A stretch of 64,000 nt of DNA, taken from positions 1 through 64,000 of the forward strand of contig JAPPFW010000069.1 of the NCBI GenBank assembly GCA_028821575.1. The letters are read 5' to 3'. Each line of letters opens with the position of its first letter. The first letter of the stretch is position 1. Positions 7,051 through 15,548 of the stretch are shown here, piece by piece. Source of the DNA: a bacterium (GTDB lineage Bacteria; Actinomycetota; Acidimicrobiia; Spongiisociales; Spongiisociaceae). The notes beneath the pieces were generated by a model. It was given only the letters and a program-made list of their open reading frames with translations, was not told the origin of the DNA and made no database searches. Made by a program: the position numbers and the translations under genes.

Positions 7051-8427
7051 GTGTCGGACTACTCGAACCTGTCGCTGTGGCTGGCGACCTATCCGGGAGA
7101 CCTCCTGCCCCGGCCTGCTCTCGACGGCGACACGGAGGTGGATGCCGCCATCGTCGGCGGCGGCTTCACGGGCTTGTGGACCGCCTACTACCTGGCCGAG
7201 CGCGATCCGTCCCTGTCGATCCTGGTGATCGAGCGCGAGATCTGTGGTTTCGGTGCTTCCGGGCGCAACGGTGGGTGGTGCGTCGGCGAGTTGGTGGCCG
7301 GGGTGGGGAGCTACGCCCGGATTGCCGGCCAGGATGCCGCCCTCAGACTGCTGCGCCATGTGCACCGTTCGGTCGACGAGGTAGGCAGGGTGGTCTCCAC
7401 CGAGGGCATCGACTGCGGCTTCGCCAAGGGGGGCGTCGTGCGCTTTGCGCGCAACCGGGCCCAAGCCCGCCGCCAGCAGGCCGAGATCGACCAGCACCGG
7501 TCCTACGGGATCGGTGAGGAGGTCATCCGCCTGCTGTCCCCGGAGCAGGTTCGCGAGTATGCCAATCCCACCGACCTTCATGGAGGGATCTTCTACGAGC
7601 CCTGCGCAGCCCTCGACCCTGCCCGGTTGGTGCGGGGCCTCGCCGAGGCGGTCGAGCGACGAGGCGTCCGCATCGTCGAGCAGACCACCGCAACCTCGCT
7701 GGAGAGGGGACGCGTCACGACCAGCCGGGGGCTGGTCAAAGCGCCGGTGGTGATCCGGGCCCTTGAGGCCTATACCCGCGACCTGCCGGGACAGCGCCGG
7801 TCGTTGGTACCGCTCTACTCGCTGATGATCGCCACCGAACCCCTGGACCGGGCGACCCTGGCCGAGATTGGGTTGGCTTCCCGTCCGACGTTCGCCGACG
7901 ACCGCTACGCGGTGATATACGGCCAGCGCACGGCCGACGACAGGATCGCCTTCGGGGGTCGCGCTGTCCCGTACCGCTACGGTTCCCGCATCAGCCCTGC
8001 GACGGAACGGGACCGGCGCTCCCACGATCTGATCCGGAGGGTGCTGGTGGAGATCTTTCCCGTGCTCGACGGTGTCCAGATAACGCATCGATGGGGAGGG
8101 GTGCTCGGCGCTCCCAGGAACTGGATGCCGTCGGTGCGCTTCGACCGCGACCGAGGGTTCGGGACCGCAGGAGGGTACGTCGGGGAAGGGGTGGCGCCGT
8201 CCAACCTGGCGGGCCGTACCCTGGCGGACCTCGTAACCGGCGCGGGCTCGGAGTTGGCCTCGCTGCCCTGGGTCGGAGTCGAGTCGCGCTTCTGGGAACC
8301 GGAACCGATTCGGTGGCTCGGTATCAGGGGCACCCGCGCGGTGATGGGTTGGGCCGATCGCAAGGAGTTCCGGACCGGCCGCCGATCCTGGGCTGGGGAG
8401 ACCGCCTACCAACTCTTGCGACGCTGA
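7051..8427 (+). CDS. FAD-dependent amine oxidoreductase (DAO family, PuuB-like)
   Basis: A 458-residue flavoprotein of the D-amino-acid-oxidase fold. The N terminus has the FAD-binding AAIVGGGFTGLWTAYYLAER followed by the ribose-binding acid in VIEREI, and the family motif GASGRNGGW. The C-terminal flavin motif is GTAGGYVGEGVAPSNLAGR. The closest general type is gamma-glutamylputrescine oxidase and related amine oxidases, which oxidise C-N bonds and release an aldehyde. The GTG at 7051 is used with a leaderless-type TATACT box. It is divergent from a GNAT gene and about 1.6 kb from a polyamine importer, which supports but does not prove a polyamine substrate. Confidence 0.85.
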   Translation: MSDYSNLSLWLATYPGDLLPRPALDGDTEVDAAIVGGGFTGLWTAYYLAERDPSLSILVIEREICGFGASGRNGGWCVGELVAGVGSYARIAGQDAALRLLRHVHRSVDEVGRVVSTEGIDCGFAKGGVVRFARNRAQARRQQAEIDQHRSYGIGEEVIRLLSPEQVREYANPTDLHGGIFYEPCAALDPARLVRGLAEAVERRGVRIVEQTTATSLERGRVTTSRGLVKAPVVIRALEAYTRDLPGQRRSLVPLYSLMIATEPLDRATLAEIGLASRPTFADDRYAVIYGQRTADDRIAFGGRAVPYRYGSRISPATERDRRSHDLIRRVLVEIFPVLDGVQITHRWGGVLGAPRNWMPSVRFDRDRGFGTAGGYVGEGVAPSNLAGRTLADLVTGAGSELASLPWVGVESRFWEPEPIRWLGIRGTRAVMGWADRKEFRTGRRSWAGETAYQLLRR

Positions 8428-8808
8428 GCAGTGGACCCGGCGAGCCGGCTCGAAGCATCCGAAGAGCCCGAGGTCGCGAAAACCCGCCAAGCCGACTCCT
8501 CCGGCGGGCCCGCCCCCACCACCACCATGCCGGGTACCTGAACATGCGCCTTCCTACCCGTTCAGCCCTTCGGGTTCCGACGATCTGATCCCTCGAGCGG
8601 TTCGATGGACGTCCGGTTCGCTACCGCGCGGGTGCTTGGTCCACCCACTATGCGAAAGCACCGGGGGAACGTCAACCCTCCTCGCCGAGCATGTTTTCGC
8701 GGCCTTCGGTCCAACAGGAACACGGTCCCCTGCCAGGGGCGGGGCGATCCCATCCGGTCGCGGCAACTGGCGAGGGTCCCGGACTCTCGGATCTGCCACG
8801 ATGGGGGC
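8428..8808. other. Intergenic region before queG
   Basis: No gene is supported here. It holds copy A of a ~165-bp repeat (8472-8639), ending in a GGTGCTT/AAGCACC hairpin (8631-8637 with 8656-8662). The reading frame of queG is open back to 8605, but this extension overlaps the repeat, is not part of the QueG family and lacks a ribosome site. Confidence 0.6.
8472..8639. repeat. Diverged ~165-bp intergenic repeat, copy A
   Basis: Collinear over its whole length with 17901-18063. Both copies open with GGTCGCGAAAA, continue through a GC-rich block of the CCGGGCCCACCCCC type, share CGAGCGGT followed by GACGTC, and end with GGTGYTTGG. Read on the minus strand, both could encode a Gly6-Pro stretch followed closely by FRDL, but copy A needs a one-base shift to keep that frame. 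It may be the remains of a small gene or a structured element. Confidence 0.55.
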
Positions 8809-9978
8809 GTGGCCGTAACCGTTGACATGCTCATCGAAGTCGGTCGGCGCGCCGGGCTGCACGCCGTGGGTGTGTGCCGCGCCGAGCCCTTCAACGACAC
8901 CGCGCGGGTCCTCCGGACGCGAAGGCACGAGGGACTGCACGCCGGGATGCAATTCACCTACCGCAACCCGGAGCGTTCCACCGACCCCGCTCGCGCACTG
9001 CCGGGAGCCGCCAGCCTGGTGGTCGGCGCGCTCGACTTCTGGCGCGGGGACCCGGATCCGCCCACCGACGACCGGCCCTACGCGCGGGTCGCGGCGTACG
9101 CGCGGGATGACCACTACGCCGCGTTGAGGTCGGCGCTAGAGTCGGTTGCCGTTCCCTTGCGGGCGGCGGGGCACCGCGCGATCGTGGTAGCTGACGAGAA
9201 TCACCTGGTGGACCGGGCGGCAGCTCACCGGGCCGGCATCGGGTGGTGGGGGAAGAGTTCGAACATCCTGGTGCCCGGGGCGGGCAGCATGGTGGTACTA
9301 GGGGCTGTGGTAACCGACGCCGGACTGTGCGATGCCGATCCGGAGCCCGTACAGGATGGCTGCGGGCCGTGCCGTCAATGCCTGGATGGTTGCCCGACGG
9401 GTGCCATCGTGGCTCCCGGCACCGTGGACGCGCGCAGATGCCTCGCATGGCTGGTTCAGAGGACCGGTGTGTTCGACCCGGACTTCCGGGTGGCGCTGGG
9501 TGACCGAATCTACGGGTGCGACGACTGTGCCGACGTGTGCCCTCCCAACCGGGTGCGGGTCCGGCTCGAGACGCCGACGCGTCGACACCGCCGGGCCAAC
9601 GAAGGCGGGTCGGACGGCGGCCGCGGGCCCGGCTTGGGCGGGCATGGTGACACGACCTGGGTCTCGCTGCTCGATCTGCTCGGCGCCACGGACGACGAAC
9701 TGATGGCGCGCTACGGACGCTGGTACATACCCCGCCGCCAACCCCGTTATCTGAGGCGCAACGCGCTGGTGGCCCTCGGAAACGTGGGGGAACCCTCCGA
9801 TCCTCGGGTCCGGGCCGCGGTCGACGGGGCGCTCGCCGATCCGGACCCGATCGTTCGGGCCCATGCCGTCTGGTGCGCTCGCCGGCTCGGACTGGAGCTG
9901 GACGCGCTGAGCGACGAGGACGACCCGCTGGTGCGCGCCGAACTGGAGAGAACGGTGCCCGCCAAGGCAGGAACCTGA
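8809..9978 (+). CDS. queG: Epoxyqueuosine reductase
   Basis: Catalyses the last step of queuosine synthesis in tRNA, reducing epoxyqueuosine with a cobalamin cofactor and two [4Fe-4S] clusters. The 389-residue product shows the conserved middle region HLVDRAAAHRAGIGWWGK, then the ferredoxin-like cysteines CGPCRQCLDGCPTGAI and YGCDDCADVCPPN, then a C-terminal HEAT-type repeat (RYLRRNALVALGNVG and a second unit ending ARRLGLEL). The length matches the Bacillus-type long form. The GTG at 8809 is preceded by GGGGG. No other queuosine gene is in the window, so this organism may salvage or make the precursor elsewhere. Confidence 0.93.
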   Translation: MAVTVDMLIEVGRRAGLHAVGVCRAEPFNDTARVLRTRRHEGLHAGMQFTYRNPERSTDPARALPGAASLVVGALDFWRGDPDPPTDDRPYARVAAYARDDHYAALRSALESVAVPLRAAGHRAIVVADENHLVDRAAAHRAGIGWWGKSSNILVPGAGSMVVLGAVVTDAGLCDADPEPVQDGCGPCRQCLDGCPTGAIVAPGTVDARRCLAWLVQRTGVFDPDFRVALGDRIYGCDDCADVCPPNRVRVRLETPTRRHRRANEGGSDGGRGPGLGGHGDTTWVSLLDLLGATDDELMARYGRWYIPRRQPRYLRRNALVALGNVGEPSDPRVRAAVDGALADPDPIVRAHAVWCARRLGLELDALSDEDDPLVRAELERTVPAKAGT

Positions 9979-9991
9979 CCGGACCCGGCCG

Positions 9992-10022
9992 CCCCCGGAA
10001 GGCGAAGTTGGCCTTCCGGGGG
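9992..10022. terminator. Bidirectional terminator hairpin between queG and potD
   Basis: CCCCCGGAAGGC at 9992-10003 pairs perfectly with GCCTTCCGGGGG at 10011-10022 across a 7-base loop. A 12-bp uninterrupted stem between two convergent genes is a strong terminator candidate for both. Confidence 0.75.
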
Positions 10023-10048
10023 ACCGGTACCGGTCGTCGCGGTTCGGC

Positions 10049-11155
10049 TTACCCGACCGCCTCGATGAAAGCGTCGGTGTACTTGATCTCGAAGTCACCA
10101 GTGTCCTGGATCTCCTCCAACGATCCGACCCCGCCCGGGATCACGGCCGGATCGTTGACGAAGTCGAGAAGGTCCTCGTCGAGCCCGTCGAGGGCCGCCT
10201 CGTTGGGGGTGGAGTAGTAGTTGTAGTTGGAGAGCGCCGCGCCGTTCTCACCGTCCAGCAGCCAGTTGATGAAGGTGTGGGCCGTGCATGGGTTGGGGGC
10301 GTCGTGGGGAATCGCCATGTTGTCGATCCAGCGCGTCCCGCCTTCCTCCGGCACGAAGTACACGTACCGGGAAGGGTCGTCCGTCTCCAGGAACTGGGTG
10401 AACATGTCGCCTGAATAGCCGTGGGCGATCGCGGTCTCGCCGGTGGTCAACAGTTCATCGGCCTGGTCGGTGTCGAAGGCGGCCACCCGACCGCGCGCCT
10501 CGGCTACCAGGTCCTTAGCCTCTTCCAGTTCGTCGTCATCGGTGGTGTTGAGTGAGTACCCGAGGTACTTGAGCGCCGCTCCCAGGGTCTCGCGCGGATC
10601 GTTCAGCAGCGAGATCCGACCGGAGTATGCATCGGCGAAGCTCGGGTCGAAGATGATCGACCACGACCGGGGGAAGTCCGTACCGACCACGGCCGTGTCG
10701 ACCGCTATACCGGTGGTGCCCCACTGGTACGGGAGGGAGTACGCGCCGTCCGGGTCGTAGATGAGGTTCTCGAAATCCGGCGAGATGTTGGCCGCGTTCG
10801 GGATGGCGTCCTTGTTCAGCGGCTGGATGTCCTCTCCCTCGATGAGGATGGCCACCATGTAGTCGGACGGGACGATCAGGTCGTATCCGGAGTTGCCGGC
10901 CGAGATGATGGGCTGCATGGCCTCGTTGGAGTCGTAGACGTCGATGGTGACCCCCACCCCGTACTCGGCCGCGAATGCATCCAGCAGGTCGGGATCGATG
11001 TACTCGGCCCAGTTGAAGATGTTCAGGTCGCCGTCGGTCTGGTCGACCTCGCAGTCGGCTGCTTCCGCTCCGCTGTCCTCCTCGCCGCAAGCGGCGCCCA
11101 CCAAGGCCAGGCTCAACAGGGCGGCAAGCAAGCTTCTCGTGGTAACGGATCTCAT
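10049..11155 (-). CDS. potD: Spermidine/putrescine ABC transporter, substrate-binding lipoprotein
   Basis: Extracytoplasmic receptor of the polyamine importer. The 368-residue product starts with a lipoprotein signal peptide ending in LVGAAC (lipid-modified Cys at residue 23) and continues with the PotD-type LNIFNWAEYIDPDLLDAF and YDLIVPSDYMV. The C-terminal TINWLLDGENGAALSNYNYYSTP-like region (residues near 290-310) is typical of PotD/PotF. A GGGAG site lies six bases before the ATG. It is last in the potABCD order and separated from potC by 249 bp containing a MITE-like repeat, so it may have its own promoter. Confidence 0.92.
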   Translation of the reverse strand: MRSVTTRSLLAALLSLALVGAACGEEDSGAEAADCEVDQTDGDLNIFNWAEYIDPDLLDAFAAEYGVGVTIDVYDSNEAMQPIISAGNSGYDLIVPSDYMVAILIEGEDIQPLNKDAIPNAANISPDFENLIYDPDGAYSLPYQWGTTGIAVDTAVVGTDFPRSWSIIFDPSFADAYSGRISLLNDPRETLGAALKYLGYSLNTTDDDELEEAKDLVAEARGRVAAFDTDQADELLTTGETAIAHGYSGDMFTQFLETDDPSRYVYFVPEEGGTRWIDNMAIPHDAPNPCTAHTFINWLLDGENGAALSNYNYYSTPNEAALDGLDEDLLDFVNDPAVIPGGVGSLEEIQDTGDFEIKYTDAFIEAVG

Positions 11156-11224
11156 GGATGACTCCCTCTCTCGTCCGCATCGTCAAGAGTTTCTCAAGGC
11201 TGGCGCACGCCAGTGTCAAGATTC

Positions 11225-11337
11225 TAGGAGGGTGCTGGAGAACTATCTAGCGGGGCTCCCTTGCCGGGATCCACCTGGTCTCACCGCAGTTGCAGTCCGC
11301 AAGCCCACTTGCACGGGCTTTTCCGGCATCCTCCTGC
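11225..11337. repeat. MITE-like palindromic repeat, copy 2
   Basis: Reverse-orientation copy of the element at 2264-2380, aligned end to end by eye: AGGAGGGTGCTG at its left end, TCTAGCGGGG, ACCTGGTC, ACGGGCTTTT and GCATCCTCCTGC at its right end. It lies between potC and potD and has no open frame of its own. Its insertion may have separated potD from the rest of the operon. Confidence 0.65.
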
Positions 11338-11404
11338 AGGCAGGGTCCCGGCTGCCGCACCTGGCTGCTCGACTGAAACCGCGGGCATTGGGCTCGCTCC
11401 GTGG

Positions 11405-12268
11405 TCACTTCGTCCGCTTCATGGCTCCACGTAGCGTTTCACCCGAACGGAGCCGCTGGACGACCAGGGAGAGCATCACCAGCATCACCGAGGCGGCGAG
11501 CATGATGACCGATACCGCGTTGATGAGCGGGGTGACACCCCGGCGGATCATCCCGAACACGAACACGGGCAGGGTGGTCGAGCCCGGTCCGGATGCGAAC
11601 TGGGTCACGACCACGTCGTCCAGCGACAGCGTGAGCGCCAGCAGGGCGCCGCCGGCGATGCCCGGCGCGATCTGGGGGAAGGTGACATGGCGAAAGCTCC
11701 GCCACCGGCTGGCGTAGAGGTCGAGTGCCGCCTCCTCGAGGTTCTCGTCCATTCCCGAGAGCCTGGCCCTTACCACCACCGACACGAAGCTGATGTTGAA
11801 GGCGATGTGGCTGATGGTGATGGTGGTGAAGCCCTTCGTCAGATCCAGGCCCAGGAGGGCTTCCGCAAGACGGATGCTCTCCGAGAAGAACAGGAGCATC
11901 ATGACCGCCATCGTGACGTCGGGGATGATGATGGGCAGATACAGCAGAGCGTCGAAGACCCGCCGCCCCCGGAACCGGAATCGCTCCAGGGCCAGCGCCG
12001 AGAGGGTGCCGAGCACGACCGAGATGACGGTGGAGACGACGGCCACGCGCACGGAGACCCACAGCGAGTTCTGCAACTGGGAATGGTGGATGAAGTCCTC
12101 GTACCAGGAAAGGGTGAACCCTCCCCAACGACCCACGTTCCGGTCGTCGCTGAAGGAGAACACCACGAGCAGGACGATGGGCGCGTAGAAGAACGTGTAG
12201 ACGAGCCAGGCACCGCCCGTCAGGGCCGCCCTGGTCGTGCCGCGGGGACGGACCGCTCCGCCGCTCAC
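11405..12268 (-). CDS. potC: Spermidine/putrescine ABC transporter permease
   Basis: Second membrane subunit of the polyamine importer: 287 residues, six hydrophobic segments and the cytoplasmic EAA loop (LEEAALDLYASRWRSFRHVTFPQIAPG) that contacts PotA. The GTG start at 12268 shares bases with the potB stop in a GTGA overlap, so translation is coupled. The C-terminal QRLRSGETLRGAMKRTK is a basic cytoplasmic tail. Confidence 0.92.
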   Translation of the reverse strand: MSGGAVRPRGTTRAALTGGAWLVYTFFYAPIVLLVVFSFSDDRNVGRWGGFTLSWYEDFIHHSQLQNSLWVSVRVAVVSTVISVVLGTLSALALERFRFRGRRVFDALLYLPIIIPDVTMAVMMLLFFSESIRLAEALLGLDLTKGFTTITISHIAFNISFVSVVVRARLSGMDENLEEAALDLYASRWRSFRHVTFPQIAPGIAGGALLALTLSLDDVVVTQFASGPGSTTLPVFVFGMIRRGVTPLINAVSVIMLAASVMLVMLSLVVQRLRSGETLRGAMKRTK

Positions 12269-13200
12269 AGGTTCCGTCCCCCGGTCCTGAAGTAGATCAG
12301 GGTCGCCGCGAGCATCACGGTCATCAGTACGAAGGACAGCGAGGCCCCGAGCGGCCAGTTCCTGGCGGTGAGGAACTGGACCACTATGTAGGAGCCCAGC
12401 ATGGTCGACTTGCCTCCGCCCAGGATCTGCGGGGTGACGTACGCGCCCAGGCTGGGCACGAAGACCAGGATGGACCCGGCGACAACTCCCGGCATCGAGA
12501 GCGGGAGCAGTACCTCCCGGAACGACTGGGTCCCGGATGCGTAGAGGTCACGGCTCGCCTCCAGCAGGCTGGGGTCGATGCGTTCGATGGCCGCGTAGAG
12601 GGGCAGGATCATGAAGGGGAGGTAGCCGTAGACCAGGCCGATGATCACGGCCGAGTGGGTGAAGAGGATCTCCTGCGGTCCCAATCCCAGCGCCTGGCTG
12701 ACCGTGTTCAGGGGTCCGTCGGTACCCAGGATCACTCGCCATGCGTAGTTGCGGACCAGGAAGTTGGTCCAGAAGGGGATCATCACGAACACCAGCATCA
12801 GGTTGCGGACCGTGGGGGAACGGGTGGAGAGGAAGTACGAGAAGGGGTAGGCCACCAGGAGGCAGATCACCGTGGTGAGCAGAGCGATCCACACCGAGCG
12901 GAACAGGATGTCGCGCACGATGGGCTCGCCGAGCCTGCGGTAGGAGTCCAGGTTCCACCCGGCCAGGTCGGTTCCGCCGATGCGGTTGCGGGTCGCAACC
13001 GAGTACACGATCACGATCCCGAACGGGATGGCGAAGAACAGGGCGAGGTACGCGTAGGCGGGGAGGGACAGCAGGAATCCCCGCCGGGAGTCCGCCCGGG
13101 CGGCGGCCCTCTCGAACTCCGGTGTCGCCCGGAGCGCGGCCTGATCGGGACCTTCCGCCCCGGAACCGGGCGACGGGGGGGTGTCGATGACGGTGGTCAC
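12265..13200 (-). CDS. potB: Spermidine/putrescine ABC transporter permease
   Basis: First membrane subunit of the polyamine importer. I start it at the GTG at 13200, giving 311 residues: a GGAGG site overlapping the end of potA lies ten bases upstream. A longer frame from 13242 would overlap potA by 37 bases and add an Arg/Gly-rich stretch without family support. After a polar N-terminal tail of about 40 residues there are six hydrophobic segments and the EAA loop LLEASRDLYASGTQSFREVL. It overlaps potC by four bases. Confidence 0.91.
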   Translation of the reverse strand: MTTVIDTPPSPGSGAEGPDQAALRATPEFERAAARADSRRGFLLSLPAYAYLALFFAIPFGIVIVYSVATRNRIGGTDLAGWNLDSYRRLGEPIVRDILFRSVWIALLTTVICLLVAYPFSYFLSTRSPTVRNLMLVFVMIPFWTNFLVRNYAWRVILGTDGPLNTVSQALGLGPQEILFTHSAVIIGLVYGYLPFMILPLYAAIERIDPSLLEASRDLYASGTQSFREVLLPLSMPGVVAGSILVFVPSLGAYVTPQILGGGKSTMLGSYIVVQFLTARNWPLGASLSFVLMTVMLAATLIYFRTGGRNL

Positions 13201-13205
13201 CTCGC

Positions 13206-14276
13206 TCAGTCCTCCACCACGGCGACCGCGGTGGGCTCCCACGAGACGGTGACCTCGTCACCGACGGCGGCCTTCGCCATCCCGGGGCGGTTCTCGGCCC
13301 GGACATCCATATCCATCCACTCGAAGACGACCCTGTACACCAGAGCGTTCCCCAGGTAGGTGATCTGCTCGATCCGGCCGTCCACCGAAGTGTGATGCGA
13401 GGGTGCTTCATTCCGCCGGTTCAACGCCGCCTGCTCAGGTCTCAGGCTCACCGCCACCCTGGTCCCCGGGGCTACTCTCGACTCGGCGGGTATGCGCACG
13501 CCGTTGGCGAGGGTCACCGACCGCTCGTCCATGACCATGGCGTCCAGAAGGTTGGTGTGGCCGATGAAGTCGGCCACGAAACGGTTGGCGGGCCGGGCGT
13601 ATATCTCCTCGGGGTTGCCGACCTGCAGGAGGCGGCCACCGTTCATCACGCCGATCCGGTCGCTCATCGCCAGCGCCTCCCCCTGGTCGTGGGTGACGAA
13701 GACGAAGGTGATCCCCACCTCGCGCTGGAGGCCCTTCAACTCGACCTGCATCGCCTGGCGGAGCTTGAGGTCCAGCGCTCCCAGTGGTTCGTCCAGGAGC
13801 AGCACCTTGGGGCTGTTCACGAGGGCGCGCGCCAGGGCGACGCGCTGCTGCTGACCGCCGGAGAGTTGGTTGGAACGCCGGTGCTCCATGCCCTCCATGT
13901 GGACCAGCCCGATTGCGTCGTTAACCCGCGACCCGATGTCGCCCTTCGGCACCCTCCGCATCCGGAGCCCGAAGGCGACGTTCTCCTCGACGGTCATGTG
14001 GGGGAAGAGGGCGTAGTTCTGGAAGACCGTGTTGACCGGTCGCTTGTTGGGAGGGAGGGTTCCCACCTCCTCCCCGAAGATACGGAGGCTGCCCAGAGTC
14101 GGGAACTCGAGCCCCGCGATCAGGCGCAGGGTGGTGGTCTTGCCGCACCCGGAGGGACCGAGTAGGGCGAAGAACTCGCCGTCGGCGATCTCGAGGTCGA
14201 CGTTGTCCACGGCGGTGACGTCTTCGAAGCGCTTGGTGATGCCGTAGAGCCCGACCGCCGGCACCTCGGATCCCAT
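13206..14276 (-). CDS. potA: Spermidine/putrescine ABC transporter ATPase
   Basis: Energises the polyamine importer. The 356-residue protein has Walker A GPSGCGKTTT, the Q-loop, the signature LSGGQQQRVALARAL, Walker B VLLLDEPLGALD and the switch His in FVFVTHDQ, followed by a C-terminal TOBE-like regulatory domain. GGGAGGG lies six bases before the ATG. It is the first gene of potABCD. The upstream C45-type gene, 98 bp away on the same strand, may share its transcript. Confidence 0.95.
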   Translation of the reverse strand: MGSEVPAVGLYGITKRFEDVTAVDNVDLEIADGEFFALLGPSGCGKTTTLRLIAGLEFPTLGSLRIFGEEVGTLPPNKRPVNTVFQNYALFPHMTVEENVAFGLRMRRVPKGDIGSRVNDAIGLVHMEGMEHRRSNQLSGGQQQRVALARALVNSPKVLLLDEPLGALDLKLRQAMQVELKGLQREVGITFVFVTHDQGEALAMSDRIGVMNGGRLLQVGNPEEIYARPANRFVADFIGHTNLLDAMVMDERSVTLANGVRIPAESRVAPGTRVAVSLRPEQAALNRRNEAPSHHTSVDGRIEQITYLGNALVYRVVFEWMDMDVRAENRPGMAKAAVGDEVTVSWEPTAVAVVED

Positions 14277-14374
14277 AACGTCCCTCCCCTACGCGCCGAT
14301 TCCGGTGTCGCGATGCCGACACACCCGTTTCCGAGGATAGCTGCGGGCATGAGGCCACCAATGGAGGCGGGCTG

Positions 14375-15457
14375 TCAGGGGAAACCGATCCTGGCATAGT
14401 CGTTCATGCTGGGAAGCCCCCAGACCGCCCAGAATTCCGCGGTCTTGGGTCGCATGACGGTGGCGCCTGAGGTCTCCACGTGGTACGGGGCCTCGGCCAC
14501 CTGGCAGACGCCGCGCCGGGTCAGCTCCATAAGGTCCTCGACCGAGAGGTGGTCGCGGTCGAGATGTTCGACAGCCCTGGCCATCCGGCGCCGGGAGTTC
14601 TCCCGCAGGTCGGGGGGTCTCGGGCCCTCCACCGCGCCGGCGGCGCCGGTGGTGGTGTGGTTGGTGTGCACCAGCGCGTCGGAACGGAGGCCGGTCACGG
14701 GTCGCGCGGTCGGCATGGCCTCGATGTTGTAGCCGCTGCCCTCGCCGTCGAACACCATGAAGTTGTGCCCCCCGGCCAGGTCGGCCGAGAGGATGACGTC
14801 GCGGGCCTCCTGTGCGTTCTCGCACAGGAGGGCCTGGCGGACCACCGTCGGCCACATGACCCCGGTCCGGCCGTCGGCGGCGCTCAGGTTGTTGATGCCC
14901 ACGCACACACCGAGTTCGTTCATCCCGATCTGGCCGAGGCACCCGGTGGTCGTGAACACCAGGGCGGTGGGTCCGTCGTCAGGTCTGATGCGCAGGAGGA
15001 TGACGTGATCGGTCGCCGATGCGTGCATGTCCCAGGTTTGGCCGAAGAACCCGGCGCCGCCGGCCCGGTGGTCCGGCACGATGAAGGCAGTGCAGGTGTC
15101 CTCCAGGAGTTCGACGGGACGGCCGGCTCCTATCTCGGCCCGTACGGTGTCGACGAGGTCGGTGAATCCGCCCACCACCACGGCTTCGGCCAGGGTGATG
15201 CCGGCGCCTCGGGCCATAGCCGCCATCTCTTCGTAGAGGGAGGGGGACTGGCGCTCGTGGGCCGCCAGGCATGCCTCCGCCACGGCCAGCACTTCTCCTC
15301 GATCGACGGCTACCCCCGTCCAGAGGCCCGACATGATCAGCCCGATCCTTTCGGCGGTGTAGGTCTGGATCTCGGCCGCATAGATGGTGCCGTGCGTGTG
15401 GCCCATCGCTCCGGGGCTCCCGGAGATGTCGAGGGTCCGGATCGGCGGTCGTCTCAT
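14375..15457 (-). CDS. C45 peptidase / acyl-CoA:6-aminopenicillanate acyltransferase-like Ntn hydrolase
   Basis: Member of the Ntn-hydrolase group that includes isopenicillin N acyltransferase and related self-processing amidases. The probable catalytic cysteine, exposed by self-cleavage, is in EDTCTAFIVPDH (near residue 121); further family features are FFGQTWDMH and the GQIGMNELGVCVGINNL segment. The N-terminal GSPGAMGHTHG is the conserved start of the family, so I begin at the ATG at 15457 (360 residues) instead of ten codons earlier. It lies just upstream of potABCD on the same strand. A role in making or breaking an N-acyl-amine or -amino acid is inferred; the true substrate is unknown. 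Confidence 0.8.
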   Translation of the reverse strand: MRRPPIRTLDISGSPGAMGHTHGTIYAAEIQTYTAERIGLIMSGLWTGVAVDRGEVLAVAEACLAAHERQSPSLYEEMAAMARGAGITLAEAVVVGGFTDLVDTVRAEIGAGRPVELLEDTCTAFIVPDHRAGGAGFFGQTWDMHASATDHVILLRIRPDDGPTALVFTTTGCLGQIGMNELGVCVGINNLSAADGRTGVMWPTVVRQALLCENAQEARDVILSADLAGGHNFMVFDGEGSGYNIEAMPTARPVTGLRSDALVHTNHTTTGAAGAVEGPRPPDLRENSRRRMARAVEHLDRDHLSVEDLMELTRRGVCQVAEAPYHVETSGATVMRPKTAEFWAVWGLPSMNDYARIGFP

Positions 15458-15535
15458 GTCCGGTGATCGTAACCGGGAGCCCGGCACCGGATAGATTGAT
15501 CCCGTCTCCCCGGATGCTCACCGATCCCGGCGGGG

Positions 15536-15541
15536 TACCGT
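15536..15541 (+). promoter_or_regulatory. Leaderless-type -10 box of the PimB-like gene
   Basis: TACCGT (TANNNT) lies seven bases before the GTG at 15549, and no ribosome site is seen. This is the spacing of a leaderless transcript. The same TACCGT hexamer with the same spacing precedes the phosphodiesterase gene at 21359. Confidence 0.4.
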
Positions 15542-15548
15542 CATATCC

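Noticed and set aside
8605-8808. N-terminal extension of QueG
   Set aside because: Sixty-eight codons of Arg-rich sequence that overlap the intergenic repeat; the family start and a GTG with a G-rich site fit 8809.
11297-11325. Independent terminator hairpin between potC and potD
   Set aside because: The AAGCCC/GGGCTT arms are part of the MITE-like repeat copy and are better explained by it.
13201-13242. Longer potB start overlapping potA by 37 bases
   Set aside because: The GTG at 13200 has a GGAGG site ten bases upstream, and the additional residues are Arg/Gly-rich without family support.
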